Assembly: GCA_946478775.1 (NCBI GenBank)
Contig: CAMLDR010000017.1
Span: 1-36,962 of the forward strand
Origin: an uncultured Flavobacteriales bacterium
Lineage (GTDB): Bacteria; Bacteroidota; Bacteroidia; Flavobacteriales; Crocinitomicaceae
DNA: 36,962 nt
Direction of reading: 5' to 3'
Position numbers and translations under genes: made by a program
Notes under the pieces: generated by a model
Databases searched by the model: none
Seen by the model: only the letters and a program-made list of their open reading frames with translations
Told to the model about the DNA's origin: nothing
In this document: positions 32,461-36,962 of the stretch, piece after piece
How positions within the stretch are numbered: the first letter of the stretch is position 1
Layout: every line of letters starts with the position of its first letter

Positions 32461-35400
32461 TTAATCCTTATACTCATTTCTGAGTAAGCGTTCTTCCACT
32501 TCTTTCAGGTTTTGCATTTTCTTGGTTTGCCTGCTTGCAATTGCTGTTGGCGTGAAGTACTTATGCATATTCAGGAAAGACACCTGCAGCTGATCCCACT
32601 GCCTGTCACTGTTTATTTTCCCGTGTTCCCGCAATTCTCTTCTTAAGCGGTCGGCTATTTCGTGAAAATCATCTCTTCCAAGGTAATCCAAATCGGCATC
32701 ACAAATAATCTGCTCTAATTTATTTTTGGGCTGATGCGGGATCTGCGTTACGAAAATCAATTCTTTGATTTGGGCAATGTGGTGGTCCGAGTACCCGTAT
32801 TTTGGAAGGATTTCCTCAGCCATCCGCGCACCGATCGGTTCATTTTTTTCATAGTTCTCTACAAACCCGGCATCGTGGTAAGTTGCTGCGGATTTCAGCA
32901 GGAACAGACCCTCATCGGTTACACCTTCCAATAAGGCATACCGCTCCACTGCACGCACCACATCTTTGGTGTGTTCGATGCTGTGGTAATGCAGCATGGG
33001 AGACAATCCTTTTTCCAGTACTTTGATAATGTGACGCTCTGCTTTATAATAATTGATACTACTGTATAAATGCAGGTTGACAATTTGCTGGAAACGGTCA
33101 TTCGGATAAAGTCCTTCTCCATTGATGGAAAGTTCCGGCTTGATGCGCTCAACAGTAAACATTTCTATCAAACCCTTACTCTTTGTTTTTACCTTTCCGC
33201 GGTAAGTACATTCAAAATACGGTTCAATCAGTTTAAAGGTTGATCCGGAAATGGTTACTCTTCCCGGTTCACCCATCATTTCCATGCGCTGTGCCTGGTT
33301 TACGGTTGCACCCCAAATATCATAAGCTAATCTCTCCGACCCAATTACCCCTGCCGTTACTTCCCCGGTATTAATTCCAAGACGAAGTTCCCAAAATTCC
33401 CCGTCTGTTTTCAGCGCTTCTGTTTTCAGGGTATTCATATACTCCTGGATCTGAAGTGCTGCCAGAACGGCATCAATCGGATTGGTGTTGTTTCTTACGG
33501 GAACACCTCCGGCGCACATATACGCATCACCTATCGTTTTGATCTTCTCCAGGTTGTTCTTTACAATGATCTCATCGAATTTACGGAAGTAAATATCCAG
33601 TTTGTTCACCAGGTCTGTTGGTTTCATTCCTTCAGCAATCTTGGTAAATCCAACAAAATCCGTGAATAATACAGACACCGTTTTATAGGCCCGGGCAGAA
33701 GCTCTTCCTTTTGTTTTTAACTCTTCCTGTATTGATTCCGGTATAATGTTTCGGAGAAGTGTCTCCGTTTTATCTTTTTCGATTTGAAGTAATCTCTTTT
33801 GTTCTTCAACCTTATGTTTCTCTTCTTCAATAACCTTCTTCTGAGATTCGATCTTCATGTTTTGAGCCCGAATTTCCTTCGTTCTCTCCACGATCTTCAT
33901 TTCCAAACGTACCTGGTCTCTTCGCGCCAAGTCGATCCTTGAGCGAATGAAAGTAAGGATCAAAAGGGTCAGGACAATTAGAACAATTACCCAGAACCAC
34001 CATTTCCACCAAAAAGGTGCTTCAATTTCAATACTCATCTGGGATGATGCCTGGACCCAATTTCCGTCTATTCGTTTGACATAAACCTTGAGGACATAAT
34101 TCCCCGGAGTCAATGAAGTAAAGTGAATTTCACTGGAAGAACCTAAAAATACGGAGCCTTCATCCAAACCTTCCAATTCGTATTTGAATTGAAGCAAGTC
34201 GCGGTTGATCAGATCGGTGGGTAAAAAGCGAATTGTAAAACTGCGCTCGTTATACCCCAGTTTGATATTCCGCTGATAGGAAAACGCTTCTTTAAACGGC
34301 GCTTCTTTTTCTCCGGGTTTTAACCATTGATCATCAAACCGGAATTTCAAAAAATTGACATATACTTTTTCCTTCAGTTCCTGCAAATTCTCCGGATTGA
34401 AAAAATTGTACCCTTCAATCCCGCCAAAATACATTTCCCCGTTTCCGGAAAGCAAATAAGCACCCGTGTTGAACTCATTGCTCATCAATCCGTTTACTTC
34501 GGAGTAATTGGTGCATCGTTCAATGACCGTATTAAACCTGCACAGTCCTTTATTGGTGCTCAACCACAAGTTCCCGCGTCTGTCAGGAAGGATTCCATAA
34601 ACGAAATTATTTGGCAGGCCTTGTTTGCGGGTATAAGCAACAACCTTTCCTGTTTTCAGGTTTAATTTAAGCAGCCCTGATCCGGAAGATCCAAGCCACA
34701 TGGTGGTTTCATTCTGCTGGTAAATACTGGAAATGACGTCCCTGCTTGCTTTTAGAATGGCCTTATTCATCGGGTAAGGAACAATTTGCTCTTTTCCGTT
34801 TTTATCCCTGGAAAGGACATTGATTCCTCCAACTCCCGTTGCAAAGTAATAGGTGTCATTCCACCCTTTGTATGCAACTCTGCAAATCCCTGCACCTATC
34901 GTTGTTTTGGGCTTTTTAGGATCATAAACAAAGGGCTCAAATTCACCGGTTTGGATATCATAAAGCAGCACCCCTCCTTTTGTAGCTATGAAAAACTGAG
35001 CTTGTTTGTATGGTGTGATCTTATAAACCCGCTGGAAACTGGAAGGATTTGAAATTCCTTTATAAGTGATCTTTTTAAAATTCCCCTGTCCGTTTTTGAT
35101 CTTTAACTCGTACAAACCATCATTGGCCCCGATCAAAAAATGCCTGTCTGTGATGTGGTGGATCGAAACGATGCTCTTCTCGTTGAAATCCCCGGATTTT
35201 GAAATGTAATAATGTTTGAACTGACCCGTTTTTCTGTCCAATTCGGAAACAGCAAAATCGGTGGCAATATAGACTTTGGAATAATCATCCGACTCTGCGA
35301 AACCCCAAACGCTTTCGGAAGGAAGCCCCAGGCTGAGATTGGAAGATGGCCCAACACCAAAGAACGAATCGTTTTTCGGATTGAATCCGCTCAGTCCTCT

Positions 35401-36369
35401 CAGCGTTCCAATCCAGATCGTTCCGTTCCCATCGCAGAACAGTTCGTTTAATTCATTGAATAAAATGCCGTTCTTCTGAAAAATGTCCTTTTTACTGATG
35501 GTGATGCGGTAACCGTCCTTCGAGTTGTTTACACTTATCAAGCCGTTGTTTACTGTTGCTATGTAAAACTCATGGATCGATTTCACATAGACATCGGAGA
35601 ATTCTTCGATTCCGTAATCTTTCCCAATAAACTTTAAGAAGGGAAACAGTTTTTGATTCTGTGTATCGAAAAGCCACAATCCTTCGTTGCTGGATAAAAC
35701 AAAACTGTTTTCAGCAAAGGGTTCTACGTCGGAAACTAGCCAGGTTTTCTGGTTTTTCGGAGGGCTTAGTTTTTTCCAGGTTTTCGTTTTCACATGGTAG
35801 ACATAGACTCCTACATCTTCAAATGAAACGATCAATTGTTCTTTGGTAACGAACTTGATGTAATGAATGCGTTTGGAAGGAATTGCCCCGGTTAAAAAAG
35901 AGATTTTTTTAGTGCTGTGATCATATTTTGCCAACCCATGTGTGGACGAACCAACCCAAATATTTCCACCCGCTTCTTCTGAAATGCTTTCAATAGAAAG
36001 GTTATTATCGTCTGAAGCCAGAAGTGAGCGGAAAGTTTCTTTTTTGGGATCATAAACAGAAATTCCATCTGCTGTTCCAAACCACAATTGACCGCTCTGG
36101 TCTTTCAATCCGCAATGAATATAAGAGCTGGCAAGTCCGGGAGTATCGTCTGACGTGAATACTTCAAACTGCTGTCCGTCAAAACGATTTAAACCATCCT
36201 GCGTTCCCAGCCACAAGGTTCCCACCTCATCCTGCACAATAGTCGTCACCGAACTCTGTGAGAGTCCATCGTTAATAGAAAAATTTCTAAAACGATACGA
36301 GACTTGACTTACCGCGCTAGTAGTAGCAAACGCAACAACAGCTCCAATTCCTAGTAATCGAACGAGCAT
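32461..36369 (-). CDS. Sensor with Reg_prop propellers, Y_Y_Y domain, TM, adenylate cyclase and HD domain
   Basis: The 1302-residue single-pass protein has a leader (about 1-21) and two seven-bladed Reg_prop propellers (about 25-660; GTLWLGTQDGLNRFDG, GTIWIGTLRGLSGFNP, GNLWLSTNKGLCRFN). A Y_Y_Y domain (about 700-785), a TM helix (about 790-808) and a coiled coil (about 815-880) follow. The class III cyclase domain (about 890-1075) has all key residues: metal Asp904 and Asp948, specificity pair Lys944 and Asp1017 (the adenylate type) and transition-state Asn1024 and Arg1028. An HD domain (about 1105-1300) shows HSIEH, YHDAG (His1165-Asp1166), HH at 1196-1197 and CDADLD. It should sense an extracytoplasmic ligand and make cAMP in the cytoplasm; the HD substrate is unknown. 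Stand-alone gene. Confidence 0.93.
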   Translation of the reverse strand: MLVRLLGIGAVVAFATTSAVSQVSYRFRNFSINDGLSQSSVTTIVQDEVGTLWLGTQDGLNRFDGQQFEVFTSDDTPGLASSYIHCGLKDQSGQLWFGTADGISVYDPKKETFRSLLASDDNNLSIESISEEAGGNIWVGSSTHGLAKYDHSTKKISFLTGAIPSKRIHYIKFVTKEQLIVSFEDVGVYVYHVKTKTWKKLSPPKNQKTWLVSDVEPFAENSFVLSSNEGLWLFDTQNQKLFPFLKFIGKDYGIEEFSDVYVKSIHEFYIATVNNGLISVNNSKDGYRITISKKDIFQKNGILFNELNELFCDGNGTIWIGTLRGLSGFNPKNDSFFGVGPSSNLSLGLPSESVWGFAESDDYSKVYIATDFAVSELDRKTGQFKHYYISKSGDFNEKSIVSIHHITDRHFLIGANDGLYELKIKNGQGNFKKITYKGISNPSSFQRVYKITPYKQAQFFIATKGGVLLYDIQTGEFEPFVYDPKKPKTTIGAGICRVAYKGWNDTYYFATGVGGINVLSRDKNGKEQIVPYPMNKAILKASRDVISSIYQQNETTMWLGSSGSGLLKLNLKTGKVVAYTRKQGLPNNFVYGILPDRRGNLWLSTNKGLCRFNTVIERCTNYSEVNGLMSNEFNTGAYLLSGNGEMYFGGIEGYNFFNPENLQELKEKVYVNFLKFRFDDQWLKPGEKEAPFKEAFSYQRNIKLGYNERSFTIRFLPTDLINRDLLQFKYELEGLDEGSVFLGSSSEIHFTSLTPGNYVLKVYVKRIDGNWVQASSQMSIEIEAPFWWKWWFWVIVLIVLTLLILTFIRSRIDLARRDQVRLEMKIVERTKEIRAQNMKIESQKKVIEEEKHKVEEQKRLLQIEKDKTETLLRNIIPESIQEELKTKGRASARAYKTVSVLFTDFVGFTKIAEGMKPTDLVNKLDIYFRKFDEIIVKNNLEKIKTIGDAYMCAGGVPVRNNTNPIDAVLAALQIQEYMNTLKTEALKTDGEFWELRLGINTGEVTAGVIGSERLAYDIWGATVNQAQRMEMMGEPGRVTISGSTFKLIEPYFECTYRGKVKTKSKGLIEMFTVERIKPELSINGEGLYPNDRFQQIVNLHLYSSINYYKAERHIIKVLEKGLSPMLHYHSIEHTKDVVRAVERYALLEGVTDEGLFLLKSAATYHDAGFVENYEKNEPIGARMAEEILPKYGYSDHHIAQIKELIFVTQIPHQPKNKLEQIICDADLDYLGRDDFHEIADRLRRELREHGKINSDRQWDQLQVSFLNMHKYFTPTAIASRQTKKMQNLKEVEERLLRNEYKD

Positions 36370-36430
36370 AGAGTATTTATTTCGTTTATTTCAACGAATA
36401 ATTCACTGAAAAAGTTTCACTGTCAAAGCC

Positions 36431-36949
36431 TTAAGCTTTTTGATCTGTCCCTTTTGAAGCCGCAGCTGCCGTATTTTCCATATCGCGGTCGAATAAGTAA
36501 AGACCACCTTTGTCTCCACCGATCAGACGCAATTTATCCAAAATACTACGCCCCAACGCTTCTTCTTCCAATTGCTCGGAAACATACCATTGCATGAAAT
36601 TGTGTGTGGAGTAATCTTTTTCCTGCAGACATGCGTCTACAACCTCATTGATACTCTCTGAAACACCCACTTCATGCTCCAGCAACAATTCAAAAACGCG
36701 CTCCAAAGAATCGTATTCTCTTGGCGGCTCCGGAATTGCGGGAACAACAGCTACTCCTCCACGCTCATTAACAAACTTGATCAGTTTCAACATGTGGAAA
36801 CGCTCTTCATCTGAATGGGTGTACATAAATTTTGCTGTACCGTTCAAACCCTTTGTTTCAGCCCAGGAAGCCATCGCCAGGTAATATTGAGAGGAAGAAG
36901 ATTCTTTTTGAATTTGATCATTTAATGCCGCTTCAATTCGCTTATTCAT
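36431..36949 (-). CDS. ftnA: Non-haem ferritin
   Basis: Ferritin oxidises Fe(II) and stores iron as a mineral in a 24-subunit cytoplasmic shell. The 172-residue four-helix protein has the ferroxidase residues Glu16, Tyr23, Glu49, His52 (DEERFHM), Glu93 (EHEVG), Gln126 and Glu129, the same set as E. coli FtnA shifted by one. No haem-binding Met of bacterioferritin is evident. The start is the ATG at 36949, 13 bp from the right edge, so the promoter is outside the window. The last ~20 residues (NTAAAASKGTDQKA) are a low-complexity tail. It is on the same strand as the cyclase gene but 61 bp upstream of it; no clear terminator was seen between them. Confidence 0.96.
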   Translation of the reverse strand: MNKRIEAALNDQIQKESSSSQYYLAMASWAETKGLNGTAKFMYTHSDEERFHMLKLIKFVNERGGVAVVPAIPEPPREYDSLERVFELLLEHEVGVSESINEVVDACLQEKDYSTHNFMQWYVSEQLEEEALGRSILDKLRLIGGDKGGLYLFDRDMENTAAAASKGTDQKA

Positions 36950-36962
36950 TGTTGTAAATTTT

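Noticed and set aside
1..36962. CRISPR array, insertion sequence, prophage, tRNA or rRNA genes
   Set aside because: No regularly spaced repeats, transposase or phage motifs, terminal inverted repeats flanking a gene, or cloverleaf/rRNA signature sequences were seen by eye on either strand.

Overview
The window looks like a chromosomal segment of a Bacteroidota bacterium, most likely Flavobacteriales and possibly a Fluviicola/Crocinitomicaceae-type organism. The grounds are several proteins with a leader peptide and a C-terminal type IX secretion (T9SS type A) sorting domain, a TonB-dependent receptor with a carboxypeptidase-regulatory-like N-terminus, promoter -7 elements of the TAnnTTTG type, the general absence of Shine-Dalgarno sequences, a SUMF1-domain protein, a GH3-family enzyme and a Reg_prop/Y_Y_Y sensor. 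The genus is inferred from general resemblance only. No tRNA, rRNA, phage, insertion sequence or CRISPR array was seen.

Layout. Positions 1-1525 (minus) hold a TonB-dependent receptor cut by the left edge, divergent from dprA (1570-2673). Then come an exported C1B-type cysteine peptidase, a BlaI/MecI-type repressor behind a textbook Bacteroidota promoter, and a PH-like membrane protein. A secreted M43 metalloprotease and a membrane-tethered TPR/HTH protein follow on the minus strand. They are separated by a repeat-rich 586-bp non-coding stretch, and a 713-bp gene-free stretch lies beyond. At 10099-12488 a secreted trypsin-fold protease is split by a one-base frameshift at an A5 run, which separates the catalytic part from the T9SS signal. 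A small T9SS cargo protein, mfd (minus), a DUF4382-type lipoprotein and another T9SS cargo protein follow.

Positions 19489-22624 form a compact three-gene unit: a leader-bearing protein with a TPR-like region and a degenerate formylglycine-enzyme (SUMF1) domain, an ECF sigma factor, and a one-TM protein that is the likely anti-sigma factor. A 1167-residue secreted Asp-box propeller protein converges on it. The rest holds fructose-1,6-bisphosphatase, a C-type-lectin-like T9SS cargo, an EamA transporter, a GH3 adenylating-type enzyme divergent from a universal stress protein, a small lipoprotein, a 1302-residue sensor fused to an adenylate cyclase and an HD phosphohydrolase, and ferritin.

Most of the window is housekeeping (DNA uptake and repair, gluconeogenesis, iron storage) mixed with a secretome: six loci encode T9SS-style cargo (proteases, adhesin-like and lectin-like proteins). 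The parts most worth a second look are the cyclase-HD sensor, the SUMF1/ECF/anti-sigma operon, the frameshifted protease, and the structured non-coding DNA at 7003-7588.
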